A DNA stretch of 64,000 nucleotides from an uncultured Bacteroides sp. (GCA_902492205.1 CABUKU010000003.1:124001-188000); one strand, 5' to 3'. Shown: positions 45,047 through 54,451, counted from the first letter of the stretch. Notes: a model not told the origin generated them from the sequence alone. Program-made: numbers and translations.

Positions 45047-45071
45047 GGGTAAGTGCTGGTACCACTTACCC
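45047..45071 (+). other. Stable hairpin in the susC leader
   Basis: GGGTAAGTG (45047-45055) and CACTTACCC (45063-45071) make a perfect 9-bp stem with loop CTGGTAC, 75 bp before the SusC start. No T tract follows, so it is more likely a leader structure, processing site or operator than a terminator. Confidence 0.55.
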
Positions 45072-45145
45072 CGATGGTAAAGAGTTAATCTATCACCGCT
45101 TTGAAAACAGATTATAATATTAACTTCTAAAACATCAACAAAGTT

Positions 45146-48100
45146 ATGAAAAAAAACTTGTTGCAATCATTTTATGTCCTTAAACAATCTAAATTAGCCC
45201 ATATTATTTTAATTATGAAGCTATCTGTCTTTTTTATGTTCCTGATGGTGTTTCAGTTACATGCTGTAAATGCCAATTCACAGGAAGCACGGATAAACAT
45301 ACAGAAAAACACACTTTCTTTAGGTGAGTTGATTTCTGAAATAGAGAAACAAACGGAATATTTGTTTGTCTATACAGACAATGACATAGACCTTGCTCAA
45401 AAGGTGAAACTCAATGCAAAGAATGCTTCGGTAAAACAAATTCTGACCGAGGTATTGAAGAATAATCAATTGGTTTATAAATTCTCTAATAATTATATCT
45501 CTTTGCGCCATGCCACGGCCAAGCAAATAGAAGCTGTTGAGAATACATCTGCTGTAAGCCAGCAGAAAGTGACGGTGACGGGAGTTGTTAAAGATGCTCA
45601 GGGATTAAGCATTCCGGGAGCTAACATAGTGGTGAAAGGTACTACTACCGGAACCATTACCGATATAGACGGTAATTTTAGTCTTCAAATACCTGTTGGC
45701 AGTATTGTCGAAGTAAGTTATGTGGGTTATGTAACCAAAGAAGTTAAGGTAAATAGTGCCAAACGTTTGAATCTGGTGCTCGACGAAGATGCTCAGGCTC
45801 TGGAAGCAGTGGTGGTAGTGGGATATACTACGCAGAAAAAAGCTGACCTTACCGGTGCCGTTTCTTCTGTGAAAGTGGCGGGGTTGAATGACTTGGCTGT
45901 TACAGGTATCAATAATGCGCTGCAAGGCCGTATGTCAGGTGTGACAGTTATGCCGAGCAGCGGTGCTCCGGGTGCTACCACTTCCGTGCGTATTCGCGGT
46001 ATGGGAACATTCGGTAACAACGAACCTCTTTATGTTATCGACGGTATGCCTGCCGAAAACATGAATGACATCAACCCTTCCGATATTGAGCGTATTGATG
46101 TTTTGAAAGATGCTGCATCGGCAGCCATTTACGGATCGAGAGCTGCAAACGGTGTGGTAATCATCCAGACAAAGAAGGGTAAGAGCGGTAAAGTGAATGT
46201 GGCTTTCAATACTTATCACGGAGTAGCTACTCCTCAGAAAATGCTAAAGCTCCTCACAGCCAAACAGCGTAATATGATTCATTTGGAAGCTTATCAGAAT
46301 GCAATAGATGACGGGAGCTTGAGTATCAATCCGGGTAGCAATGATCCTCGTGATTATTATTACAGTGATTATGCGCAGCAGACACGTACTAATTGGCAGG
46401 ATGAAGTTTTTCAGAATGCTTATCAGGGAAACTATGACTTGGCAATATCAGGTGGTACCGACCGCATTAAATATAATATCATGGGAGGTCATTTGACACA
46501 AGACGGTATTGTGAAGAAGAGCGGCTTCAACCGTACTACTTTCCGCATCAATACAGAAATTGAAGTTATTAAAGGCTTGACAGTTGCCGAGAACTTAATG
46601 ATCTCTCATTCCAACCAGAAGATTGTGCCGGATATGGGTTACTTCTCTGGAGCCATTACCTCCGCTTTGCTTTTTGATCCTGCTGTTCCCGTTTATGCCG
46701 AAGGCGGTGGCTATAGCGGAGTGGGTGAGTTAGCTGCCGATTTGAGAAACCCGGTGGCAATTGTTGACCGTGCCGATCATAAGAAAGTACGTGACCGCAT
46801 CTTCGGAAATGTTTATGCTCAATATAATTTCTTGAAAGACTTTACCATTAAAACCGATTTCGGTTATGATTGGTCTAAGTGGAGTGATAAAGAGTTCAAT
46901 CCTAAGTTTTTGGAGCCGGGAGGCAAGAGCGACACGAACCAGTTAACACAGAGGGATTGGATTGGTAGCCGTTGGATGAATACTACTACTTTAAAGTTTG
47001 ATAAGAAGATTAAAAGACATCACGTGATGGCTTTAGCCGGTTATTCTTATGAAGCATATAACATGGAGTTTACAAATACTCGTGGTTCCGGTTTCGTATC
47101 CGAAGATACTTCTCAGCGTTACATGAGTGCTGCTACCAATATATTGTGGGCACAGGGAGGACGTGAAGAATGGGCATTGTTATCTTACTTCGGGCGTTTG
47201 GACTATTCGTTTGCAGACCGTTACTTATTATCTGTAAACTTCCGCTCAGACGGTTCTTCCAAGTTCTCAAAAGATAATCGTTGGGGATATTTTCCGTCAG
47301 TTTCTGCCGGATGGCGTATTTCGGAAGAGCCGTTCTTCGAACCTGCCAAAAAGGTTGTCAGCAATTTGAAGATTCGCGGTAGTTGGGGTAAACTGGGTAA
47401 CCAGAATATTTATAGTAACTATCCGACGAAGACTATCATCAACAACACGACAGACGATGATGGTTACAATGTAGTGTTTGGTAAAGGCGGAAGCTATGTC
47501 ACTGCCGGACGTTACGAAGCAACTATGGCTAATCCGGATTTGAAATGGGAGGTTACTACACAAACCGACTTGGGATTGGATGTTACTTTCTTCGGTAAAT
47601 TGGATTTGGGACTTGATTATTATAATAAGGAGTCAACAGATGTATTGATTCAAGTTCCGGCTCCTTCATTGGCTGGCGTAACAAGCGATCCTTGGCAGAA
47701 TGCTGCAAAAGTACGTAACCGTGGTTTCGATGCAAATATAGCATATCATACAAATGTCAAAGGTTTTGATATTAATGCTTATGGTAACATCAGTACTGTG
47801 AAAAATGAGGTATTGGCTTTAGGTAATGGCAGCAGTGCTATCTTTACAAGCTCATACCGTGGAACCAATATAACACGTACCACTGTTGGCGAGCCTATTG
47901 CTCATTTCTTCGGATATAAAACAGACGGAATCTTCCGCACTCAAGATGCTATCGACCAATATCTGAATAAAGACGGTGAAAAAATACAACCGGATGCTCA
48001 TTTGGGAGATCTTAAATTTGTGGATGTAAACGATGATGGAGTGATTGACGATAAAGACAAAACAAATCTTGGTAACGGATTCCCTGACTTTACTTATGGT

Positions 48101-48610
48101 TTTGGAGCTGATCTCGGTTATAAAGGTTTTGATTTGAATTTCTTCTTCCAGGGAGTGGCGGGATATGATATTCTTAATGCAATGACTTTTGAAGGAATGT
48201 TTGTGGATATCCGCTATAATCAGTTTGCCGATATCATGGATCGTTATCATCCTGTTAATAATCCTAACGGAAATCTGCCACGCGTAATTATCAGTGACCG
48301 TGACAAGAATAACAATAGCAAACCATCTGATTATTATATCAGTAGCGGTGACTATTTGCGTTTGAAGTCATTGACTTTAGGATACACATTCGATAAGAAA
48401 CTAACACGTAAAATAGGTTTAGAGAAATTACGTATTTATGTAACAGGACAGAATTTGTTTACTATAACCAAATATAAAGGTTATGATCCCGACTTGGGTG
48501 ATACTTCTGCCAGCGAAACAGATCATTTCGGTGTAACGGAAGTGGGGGTGGATCGCGGTCAATTCCCTCAAGCGAGAACTTTTATTGTCGGTGCTAATAT
48601 TAATTTCTAA
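45146..48610 (+). CDS. SusC-like TonB-linked transporter with STN signalling domain
   Basis: Outer-membrane importer and signal transducer. Signal anchor to about 45, STN domain about 48-122 (ARINIQKNTLSLGELISEIE), CarboxypepD_reg-like about 143-215 (GVVKDAQGLSIPGANIVVKG), TonB-box-like AVVVVGYTTQKK, plug (SVRIRGMGTFGNNEPLYVID, DVLKDAASAAIYGSRAANGV), barrel ending TFIVGANINF. 1154 residues. The STN domain should contact the FecR protein encoded just upstream. Followed 6 bp later by its SusD, then by a lipoprotein, an esterase-like protein and a PI-PLC-like protein. Confidence 0.94.
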   Translation: MKKNLLQSFYVLKQSKLAHIILIMKLSVFFMFLMVFQLHAVNANSQEARINIQKNTLSLGELISEIEKQTEYLFVYTDNDIDLAQKVKLNAKNASVKQILTEVLKNNQLVYKFSNNYISLRHATAKQIEAVENTSAVSQQKVTVTGVVKDAQGLSIPGANIVVKGTTTGTITDIDGNFSLQIPVGSIVEVSYVGYVTKEVKVNSAKRLNLVLDEDAQALEAVVVVGYTTQKKADLTGAVSSVKVAGLNDLAVTGINNALQGRMSGVTVMPSSGAPGATTSVRIRGMGTFGNNEPLYVIDGMPAENMNDINPSDIERIDVLKDAASAAIYGSRAANGVVIIQTKKGKSGKVNVAFNTYHGVATPQKMLKLLTAKQRNMIHLEAYQNAIDDGSLSINPGSNDPRDYYYSDYAQQTRTNWQDEVFQNAYQGNYDLAISGGTDRIKYNIMGGHLTQDGIVKKSGFNRTTFRINTEIEVIKGLTVAENLMISHSNQKIVPDMGYFSGAITSALLFDPAVPVYAEGGGYSGVGELAADLRNPVAIVDRADHKKVRDRIFGNVYAQYNFLKDFTIKTDFGYDWSKWSDKEFNPKFLEPGGKSDTNQLTQRDWIGSRWMNTTTLKFDKKIKRHHVMALAGYSYEAYNMEFTNTRGSGFVSEDTSQRYMSAATNILWAQGGREEWALLSYFGRLDYSFADRYLLSVNFRSDGSSKFSKDNRWGYFPSVSAGWRISEEPFFEPAKKVVSNLKIRGSWGKLGNQNIYSNYPTKTIINNTTDDDGYNVVFGKGGSYVTAGRYEATMANPDLKWEVTTQTDLGLDVTFFGKLDLGLDYYNKESTDVLIQVPAPSLAGVTSDPWQNAAKVRNRGFDANIAYHTNVKGFDINAYGNISTVKNEVLALGNGSSAIFTSSYRGTNITRTTVGEPIAHFFGYKTDGIFRTQDAIDQYLNKDGEKIQPDAHLGDLKFVDVNDDGVIDDKDKTNLGNGFPDFTYGFGADLGYKGFDLNFFFQGVAGYDILNAMTFEGMFVDIRYNQFADIMDRYHPVNNPNGNLPRVIISDRDKNNNSKPSDYYISSGDYLRLKSLTLGYTFDKKLTRKIGLEKLRIYVTGQNLFTITKYKGYDPDLGDTSASETDHFGVTEVGVDRGQFPQARTFIVGANINF

Positions 48611-48616
48611 ATTTAT

Positions 48617-50134
48617 TTGATTATGAGAAAATTATATATACTATTTATTCTGCCTTTATTGTTATCTGCTTGCGATTTAGACAGAGAACCGTATGGAATT
48701 TCTGATTACTGGAATACTGAGGCAGACGTAATGATGGGACTCGATGCTGCCTATGAGCCTTTGTATTTTGAAGATGGTTTCGGGCGCGGATTGTGGTGGC
48801 TTGATACTGCCAGTGATGATATGACAATGAACCGTAATTTTACGGAAATAACCAGTTTGACGAATTTCACAGCCGATGGAGCTGTCAATGCATCTGGTAA
48901 CTTGTATGATAATTGGCAATTCATGTACCGCATCATCCGTCGTTGCAACGATGTTATGAAGTATGCCGAATTAGTAGATATGACCAAAGAAAACAAGGAC
49001 ATTGCTCTTGGAGAGGCAAACTTCCTTTGTGCGTTCAGTTATTTCTACTTGGCAAAGAGATATGGCGGACTTCCTTTTTATGATTATAAAACTCCTGAGG
49101 ATGTGAATAAGAAACGTGAAACGAAAACGGAAACTTATACACGTATTGTCGGTTATTTAAATACTGCTATTGAACATTTTGAAGCACAGTCTCTGTGGAA
49201 TCGTACCGGTAAAGATTTGGGAAGACCAAACTTAGGTGCGGCTTATGGATTATTGGCTAAAGTATATGCTCATTGGGGAAAATATGATAAGTGTAAAGAG
49301 GCTACTCAGAAAGTAATCGGCAAATATACTTTGGATACCACCAATAACAATGGTTTCGAACATCTGTTCTCACCGGATGGTGAAGACCATGAAGAAGTTC
49401 TTTTCAATCTGGTTTGTAATCCGGTGCGTCACCAAGGAACCGTGTCTTCTATTATTTTGCTGTCATTCGCTTTGAGCGATGGTGCCGGATGGTCGCAGTT
49501 TGCTCCGACAAAGAGCTTGTATAAGGCTTTTGATAAGGGAGATTTGCGCCGCAGGGTAACGCTGGTAGGCGAGGGCGATAAAGTTAAATATTTGGGAAAA
49601 GAGGTTACTCTTACCAAAAATATGATTATAGACATGTCAGATGGTTATATGTGTGCCAAGTTTGCAAAGGCCTATGAAGGTTTAACCGAATGGCAGTGGG
49701 AGAGTGGTGCGGATATTCCTTTGTTGCGTTATTCGGACGTATTGCTGATTGATGCGGAAGCCGATATATTCCTTGCCGGTGGTGGTCCCGATGCTCCTAC
49801 ATTGGAAGTTCCTGCTGCTGCAAAGTCTTTTAATGAAGTTCGTCTGAGAGCTTTCGGAGGCGATGTTACTAAGAAAATAGCTGCTCCGACATTTAATGAT
49901 TTGGTGAAAGAACGCCGTTGTGAGTTGGCTTATGAGGGCGAAAGACATTTTGACCTTGTTCGTTGGGGCTTGGCAAAAGATATATATGCTGCGGCAAAAG
50001 ATGATGATACACACGGACCGCGTACTTTTGATCCGACAAAGAATGCTCATTTCCCGATACCGCAGAAAGAAATAGAAAACACGGATTACAAACTCATTAA
50101 TAATCCGGCTCCGGGATACTCTACCTTTGAATAA
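48617..50134 (+). CDS. SusD/RagB-family surface lipoprotein
   Basis: Binding partner of the SusC at 45146. Lipobox LLLSAC with Cys19; the real start may be the third codon (MRKLY, 48623). SusD motifs: ALGEANFLCAFSYFYLAKRY, LLRYSDVLLIDAEADIFLAG, FNEVRLRAFGG, VKERRCELAYEGERHFDLVR and the end NPAPGYSTFE. 505 residues, normal. Starts 6 bp after susC. Confidence 0.93.
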   Translation: MIMRKLYILFILPLLLSACDLDREPYGISDYWNTEADVMMGLDAAYEPLYFEDGFGRGLWWLDTASDDMTMNRNFTEITSLTNFTADGAVNASGNLYDNWQFMYRIIRRCNDVMKYAELVDMTKENKDIALGEANFLCAFSYFYLAKRYGGLPFYDYKTPEDVNKKRETKTETYTRIVGYLNTAIEHFEAQSLWNRTGKDLGRPNLGAAYGLLAKVYAHWGKYDKCKEATQKVIGKYTLDTTNNNGFEHLFSPDGEDHEEVLFNLVCNPVRHQGTVSSIILLSFALSDGAGWSQFAPTKSLYKAFDKGDLRRRVTLVGEGDKVKYLGKEVTLTKNMIIDMSDGYMCAKFAKAYEGLTEWQWESGADIPLLRYSDVLLIDAEADIFLAGGGPDAPTLEVPAAAKSFNEVRLRAFGGDVTKKIAAPTFNDLVKERRCELAYEGERHFDLVRWGLAKDIYAAAKDDDTHGPRTFDPTKNAHFPIPQKEIENTDYKLINNPAPGYSTFE

Positions 50135-50144
50135 TCTATAAACA

Positions 50145-51191
50145 ATGAAGTATTTTATGAAACGATATATAATATATTTATTCGCATTACTCCTTTGGAG
50201 TTCTGTACAGTTTAGTTTGACTTCATGTACCAATGATGTCTACAGTGATGATAGTGGAATCAAGCTACCGGAAAGAGAAGTAATCGAGGTGACTCCTGTA
50301 ATGGGTTCATGGAAGATAAAGACATTGGATGCGAACGTGGAAACCGGCATACCGCAAGTTGACGAAGCCATTAAAGAAGGAATTATGAGTAATCCTATCT
50401 TGGTAGTGTTTAAGAACTTTGATCCTGTTTTTACTTTCGGAGTAGAGGATGTGGTGATTACGGCGATAAACAATGATATTCCCGCCGGGACTTATAAGTA
50501 TGAAAATAATGTTTTGAATTATCACATGGTAGTAACTGGAGTTGGTATGGGAGTGCCTGATATCGATCAGGAAGTTTCCTTACCTATAACAGTGTCAGAA
50601 GATGGTTATGTCATTACCGGAACTTTTGATGCCCGTCCTTTGGTGGCTGACCAATTGCAGGGAATGGGAATTGATCCGTCGGCTGTTACAGTCGATTTGG
50701 TTATTGCATTGAGAAATACCGAAGCTCCCGATGAAGAAGAAGGAGGTGGTGCAGAGCAGACACCGATAGTGAATACATGGGATTTAAAAAGTATGAATGC
50801 TGATATTGAAACTCAGAATCCGGAACTTAATACTGTAATTGCACAACAAATTATGGAGAATGAACTTTTGAAGAAAATTCAAGAGTTCAGTCCTGCTTTC
50901 AAGTTTGATAAAGATGGAAAAGTTTCACTTGTTGTAGCTGGAATGAGTGTGTCTGCCGGAACATATACTTATGAAGAATCTGGTAAATTGCACTTTGATT
51001 TGGAGTTGAAAGGTCTTGGCATTGTTGGAATTCCGGATACATTAGCAGCTTTGGATTTTAATACAGAAATGACTGATGATAATACTAAATTGACTGCACG
51101 CTTGGATATTCATTTCTTGCTGCCTGATTTGGGAGTGGATTTAAGTCAGGCTAAAACAGATTTGGTAGTTATGCTGGAGCTTGCTAAATAG
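50145..51191 (+). CDS. Lipoprotein with two tandem lipocalin-like repeats
   Basis: Surface or periplasmic lipoprotein (lipobox LTSC, Cys28; the start may be the second Met at residue 5) in the position of SusE-like surface glycan-binding proteins. Two halves repeat one fold: about 45-190 (GSWKIKTLDANVETGIPQVD, AGTYKYENNVLNYHMVVTG) and about 210-347 (NTWDLKSMNADIETQNPELN, AGTYTYEESGKLHFDLELKG), joined by an acidic linker EAPDEEEGGGAEQ. The pattern is like Bacteroidales lipocalin-like DUF families, but I cannot name the family. No enzymatic motif. It probably binds the substrate of this locus. Confidence 0.7.
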   Translation: MKYFMKRYIIYLFALLLWSSVQFSLTSCTNDVYSDDSGIKLPEREVIEVTPVMGSWKIKTLDANVETGIPQVDEAIKEGIMSNPILVVFKNFDPVFTFGVEDVVITAINNDIPAGTYKYENNVLNYHMVVTGVGMGVPDIDQEVSLPITVSEDGYVITGTFDARPLVADQLQGMGIDPSAVTVDLVIALRNTEAPDEEEGGGAEQTPIVNTWDLKSMNADIETQNPELNTVIAQQIMENELLKKIQEFSPAFKFDKDGKVSLVVAGMSVSAGTYTYEESGKLHFDLELKGLGIVGIPDTLAALDFNTEMTDDNTKLTARLDIHFLLPDLGVDLSQAKTDLVVMLELAK

Positions 51192-51213
51192 TATTATTAA
51201 CAATTAAGACAGA

Positions 51214-52182
51214 ATGAATAAAAGTAGTTTCTATACTTTGCTGCTTATCTTTGTGTTGGCTCTTGCAGCCAACACAAAACTTGCGGCAAACGATAAAGTA
51301 CAAAAAGAAACATACATATTTGCAATCAAGGGACAAGATACATTGTCCCTTGATAAATATGAAGTATTATCGGAACAAGCCACACCTGCAAAACCTGTTC
51401 TGCTGTTTGCATTCGGTGGTGGTTTCAAAGGAGGTGAAAGAGATGCGGAACGGTATGTCTCTTTTTTTGAGTTCTTGGCTGAGAATGGGTTTGTTGTAGT
51501 ATCTACGGATTATCGTACTGCGTTGAAGAATCCGGACTCCAAACAACTTTCCACAACGGAAGGTTTTGTTGCGGCATTGCAAAATGCTATATTTGTAGCC
51601 GTAGAAGATTTCTATGATGCAACAAGCTATGTGATGAAGAACAGCAGTAATTGGAATGTTGACGCTCAAATGATTATAGCATGCGGCTCCAGTGCCGGAG
51701 CCATAACTGTTTTGCAGGCCGAATACGAACTTTGTAACAGAACGGCTTTATCAAAACATTTGCCGGATTCATTTAATTATGCCGGAGTAGTATCTTTTGC
51801 GGGAGCAATATGCAATTTGGGAAACTTGCAATGGCAGACAGAACCATGCCCTATCATGCTGTTTCATGGGGATGCCGATAGAACAGTGCCTTATGAGAAA
51901 GCATTAATTGAAGGATTAGGAGGATTGTGGGGGTCTGCAAGCATTGTGCAGCAGTTGGAAAGCATGAACGTTCCTTATTATTTTTACAAAGTGGAGAACG
52001 CAGGCCATTCCATAGCCGACACTCCTCTTGTTGATAATAAATATGATGTGCTGAGTTTCTTAACCAGACAAGTATTGAAAAAAGGCAAGCTGACAATAGT
52101 AACAGACGAGAAAGTTCCGGGCGAAAAACCGGTAAACAAGGACTTTACTATTTTGGATTATATACAAAACAATATGAATTAA
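51214..52182 (+). CDS. Exported alpha/beta-hydrolase (esterase/lipase-like)
   Basis: Predicted serine esterase. Signal peptide 1-25 (LLIFVLALAANTKLAA). The oxyanion-hole motif FAFGGGF is at 66-71, the nucleophile elbow is GSSAG with Ser160, the Asp is probably in LFHGDADRTVP (Asp220 or Asp222), and the His lies in ENAGHSIAD (His265). 322 residues. The GGG-type oxyanion loop and DYRTA resemble acetyl- or feruloyl-esterase-like and hormone-sensitive-lipase-like enzymes. Next to a PI-PLC-like gene (25 bp on), the substrate could be an acyl group on a glycolipid or an acetylated glycan; this is not determined. Confidence 0.82.
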   Translation: MNKSSFYTLLLIFVLALAANTKLAANDKVQKETYIFAIKGQDTLSLDKYEVLSEQATPAKPVLLFAFGGGFKGGERDAERYVSFFEFLAENGFVVVSTDYRTALKNPDSKQLSTTEGFVAALQNAIFVAVEDFYDATSYVMKNSSNWNVDAQMIIACGSSAGAITVLQAEYELCNRTALSKHLPDSFNYAGVVSFAGAICNLGNLQWQTEPCPIMLFHGDADRTVPYEKALIEGLGGLWGSASIVQQLESMNVPYYFYKVENAGHSIADTPLVDNKYDVLSFLTRQVLKKGKLTIVTDEKVPGEKPVNKDFTILDYIQNNMN

Positions 52183-52207
52183 TAAAAACTCTTAAACTTA
52201 AGTACAG

Positions 52208-53164
52208 ATGAAACTCACCTGCAAAACCCTTTTCCCTTTCTTTTTTTTATTGCTGGCAGCTTGTTCGGGCGGGCAAAAAGACATATCGGTCGAAGATGCC
52301 TCCACATGGATGAAAGAACTTGATGATTCGCTTCCGCTATGCAAAATATCCATTCCGGGTTCCCATGACAGTGGTGCTTGTCGTAATGGAGGTGTCTTCA
52401 TTAAAACGCAGGATATTGATATTGCCACTCAATTAAAGGAAGGCATACGTTTCTTCGATATACGTTTGCAAGCTATGCCTGATGGTAAATTGGGAATTTA
52501 TCACGGACCTTTCTTTCAAGACATATACTGGGAAGAAAATGTATTGGCGGATTTTATATCTTTTCTTCAGGCAAATCCTTCCGAAACATTGATTGTTTCT
52601 TTGAAAAAGGAAAATGGAGAATTGACCGATTATGCTAAACTTGTCTCATCTGTGTTAAGTAAACCTGAGTATCAATCCTATTTTGTTGATAATTTCCGGC
52701 AGGATTTGACATTGGGCGATTGCCGTGGAAAAATCCTTTTTATGCACCGGGACCATGCTATGGATAACTATCATGGTGCAGAATGTTTTGATTGGGCAGA
52801 TAATGCTACTTGTATGCTTACTGTACGTGGCAGGGATGGAGCCGAAGGCAAAGTGACCGTAGAGGACGAATATCAATATCCTTCTTCTGCAAAGGCTGAT
52901 TATAAGGTTGAAACATGCATTCGTAACATAGATAAAATTGCTGCCGAACCAAAGGATTCTTATTTGTGGGCATTCACTTTTGTCAGTGCAACTGCTGTTC
53001 CTGTATCAGGTCCTGTTCATTTTGCCGAAAAAGTAAATGAACCGGTTGCCAAACATATTCAGGAAATGAGTAAAAAGAATTGCGGCATTGTTATAATTGA
53101 CTTTGCAGGAAGTGAACAAGGACAAATGCTTGTTAAGGCATTGATTGATAATAATATAAAATAG
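52208..53164 (+). CDS. Phosphatidylinositol-specific phospholipase C-like lipoprotein
   Basis: PI-PLC X-domain protein. Lipobox LLLAAC with Cys19. Catalytic motifs: IPGSHDSGA with His53, QLKEGIRFFDIRL, and GIYHGPF with His99 (the two-histidine acid/base pair of bacterial PI-PLC), plus ETLIVSLKKENGE and LFMHRDH. 318 residues. Bacterial enzymes of this fold cleave phosphatidylinositol and GPI anchors to a cyclic inositol phosphate. As the last gene of a SusCD operon, its job may be to release GPI- or PI-anchored glycans. A terminator follows 23 bp after the stop. Confidence 0.88.
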   Translation: MKLTCKTLFPFFFLLLAACSGGQKDISVEDASTWMKELDDSLPLCKISIPGSHDSGACRNGGVFIKTQDIDIATQLKEGIRFFDIRLQAMPDGKLGIYHGPFFQDIYWEENVLADFISFLQANPSETLIVSLKKENGELTDYAKLVSSVLSKPEYQSYFVDNFRQDLTLGDCRGKILFMHRDHAMDNYHGAECFDWADNATCMLTVRGRDGAEGKVTVEDEYQYPSSAKADYKVETCIRNIDKIAAEPKDSYLWAFTFVSATAVPVSGPVHFAEKVNEPVAKHIQEMSKKNCGIVIIDFAGSEQGQMLVKALIDNNIK

Positions 53165-53187
53165 ATTTTCCATTATTGATTGGTTAT

Positions 53188-53233
53188 ATATGGTCTTATA
53201 TCGTGTTTTGCACAATATAAGACCATATTTTAT
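53188..53233 (+). terminator. Strong terminator after the PI-PLC gene
   Basis: ATATGGTCTTATAT (53188-53201) and ATATAAGACCATAT (53215-53228) form a perfect 14-bp stem with a 13-nt loop, followed by TTTATT. Confidence 0.88.
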
Positions 53234-53309
53234 TATTAGTTTCAGGTCATTTTTGTGAGTAAAAGAAGTCTTATTTTATTCGTTATGTTTTCTAACATAC
53301 AATAAAATT

Positions 53310-53340
53310 TTTGCTTAAACGTTTTAGCTACTATATTTGC
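53310..53340 (+). promoter_or_regulatory. lacI-type gene promoter with embedded operator
   Basis: -33 TTTG at 53310-53313 and a perfect -7 box TATATTTGC at 53332-53340, 18 bp apart. Between them GCTTAAACGTTTTAGC (53313-53328) is a 16-bp near-palindrome with 14 of 16 symmetric bases and a central CG, the layout of LacI-family operators. Autoregulation is likely. Confidence 0.65.
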
Positions 53341-53395
53341 AACAAAATAATAAGAAATATGATTTCTATGTATGTAGAAATGAGTAAGGAATAAT

Positions 53396-54397
53396 ATGAA
53401 AAGAACTTCTATTAAAAATATTGCAGAAAAATTAGGAATTTCTAATGCTACAGTTTCATTGGTGCTTAGTGGGAAAGAAAAAGAAGGTAGAGTAAGTAAA
53501 GAACTATCTGAAAAAATTCGTCATACTGCAAAAGAATTAAATTATCAGCCTAATGGTATTGCTAGGAGTTTAAGAATGGGACGTTCACAAACTATAGGAT
53601 TAATTGTTGCTGACATCTCTAACTTATTTTTCGGTTCATTGGCATTTTGTATTCAGGAAGAATTGGAAAAACATGGCTATACGGTAATTATAGCCAATAC
53701 TAATGAGAATGTCGATAAAATGGGAAATATGATTAACACATTGATAAACAGACAGGTTGATGGGTTTATTATTATTCCGACAGAGAATAGTGAGAGGCAT
53801 ATACAGGAGTTAGTGAATAATCATGTACCTTTAGTTTTGATTGACCGTTATTTCCCTTTCATTAGAACGAATTATGTAGTTACAGATAATTATAGAGCTT
53901 CTTTGGAAGCTACTAAATTGATGATCGGAAAAGGCTGCACTAAAATTGCTTTATTAACTTATAAAAATAATCTTCCTCATATATTGGAAAGAAATAGTGG
54001 GTATCAAGATGCTCTTACTTATGCAGGGCTAAAGGAGCACACTTGTATAAAGGAAATTCGTTATTCTAATATTAAAGAAGATGTGAAGAATGCCATTGAT
54101 GAACTATTTTGTGCAGGATCAGATGTTGATGGTATATTATTTACTACCAATAGTATCTCTATGTTGGGTATTAAGAATTTAATGCGTAAAGGCATTGATA
54201 TTCCTAATAGTGTAAAAGTAGTATGTTTTGATAAAAGTGATGCTTTCGATTTAATGTCTATTCCTATACCTTATATATTGCAACCGATCGAGGAAATGGG
54301 AAAACATTCTGTTAAGATATTAATAAAGCAGATAGAAGAAGAATGTCAGGATATTGAAGAATTGAAATTACCGGCAGAGCTACATAATATTCTTTAG
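53396..54397 (+). CDS. LacI-family transcriptional regulator
   Basis: Sugar-responsive repressor of the operon that follows. N-terminal helix-turn-helix about 5-24 (IKNIAEKLGISNATVSLVLS) with hinge-region NYQPNGIARSLRMG, then the periplasmic-binding-protein-like domain (QTIGLIVADISNLFFGSLAF, VDGFIIIPTENSE, DVDGILFTTNSISMLGIKNL). 333 residues, typical. Preferred targets are the CG-centred near-palindromes at 53313-53328 (own promoter) and 54423-54438 (before the permease). The effector is probably the sugar or keto-sugar handled by the isomerase at 59548. Confidence 0.93.
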   Translation: MKRTSIKNIAEKLGISNATVSLVLSGKEKEGRVSKELSEKIRHTAKELNYQPNGIARSLRMGRSQTIGLIVADISNLFFGSLAFCIQEELEKHGYTVIIANTNENVDKMGNMINTLINRQVDGFIIIPTENSERHIQELVNNHVPLVLIDRYFPFIRTNYVVTDNYRASLEATKLMIGKGCTKIALLTYKNNLPHILERNSGYQDALTYAGLKEHTCIKEIRYSNIKEDVKNAIDELFCAGSDVDGILFTTNSISMLGIKNLMRKGIDIPNSVKVVCFDKSDAFDLMSIPIPYILQPIEEMGKHSVKILIKQIEEECQDIEELKLPAELHNIL

Positions 54398-54422
54398 TAA
54401 GAATATATTTTTTAATCTCATA

Positions 54423-54438
54423 AGTTAATCGTTTAACT
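54423..54438 (+). promoter_or_regulatory. Second predicted LacI operator
   Basis: AGTTAATCGTTTAACT is a 16-bp near-palindrome centred on CG, 13 bp before the permease start. It shares the pattern TTAAWCGTTTW with the site at 53313-53328. Confidence 0.6.
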
Positions 54439-54451
54439 TTAAATTATTATT

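Noticed and set aside
49682..50233. 183-codon minus-strand frame
   Set aside because: Antisense to the end of the susD at 48617 and the start of the lipoprotein at 50145; no recognisable domain.
53284..53299. Dyad TATGTT-TTCT-AACATA upstream of the LacI gene as another GntR operator
   Set aside because: The arms resemble the GntR site, but the distance between the TATGT and ACATA arms is 6 rather than 4 and the ATGA centre is missing.
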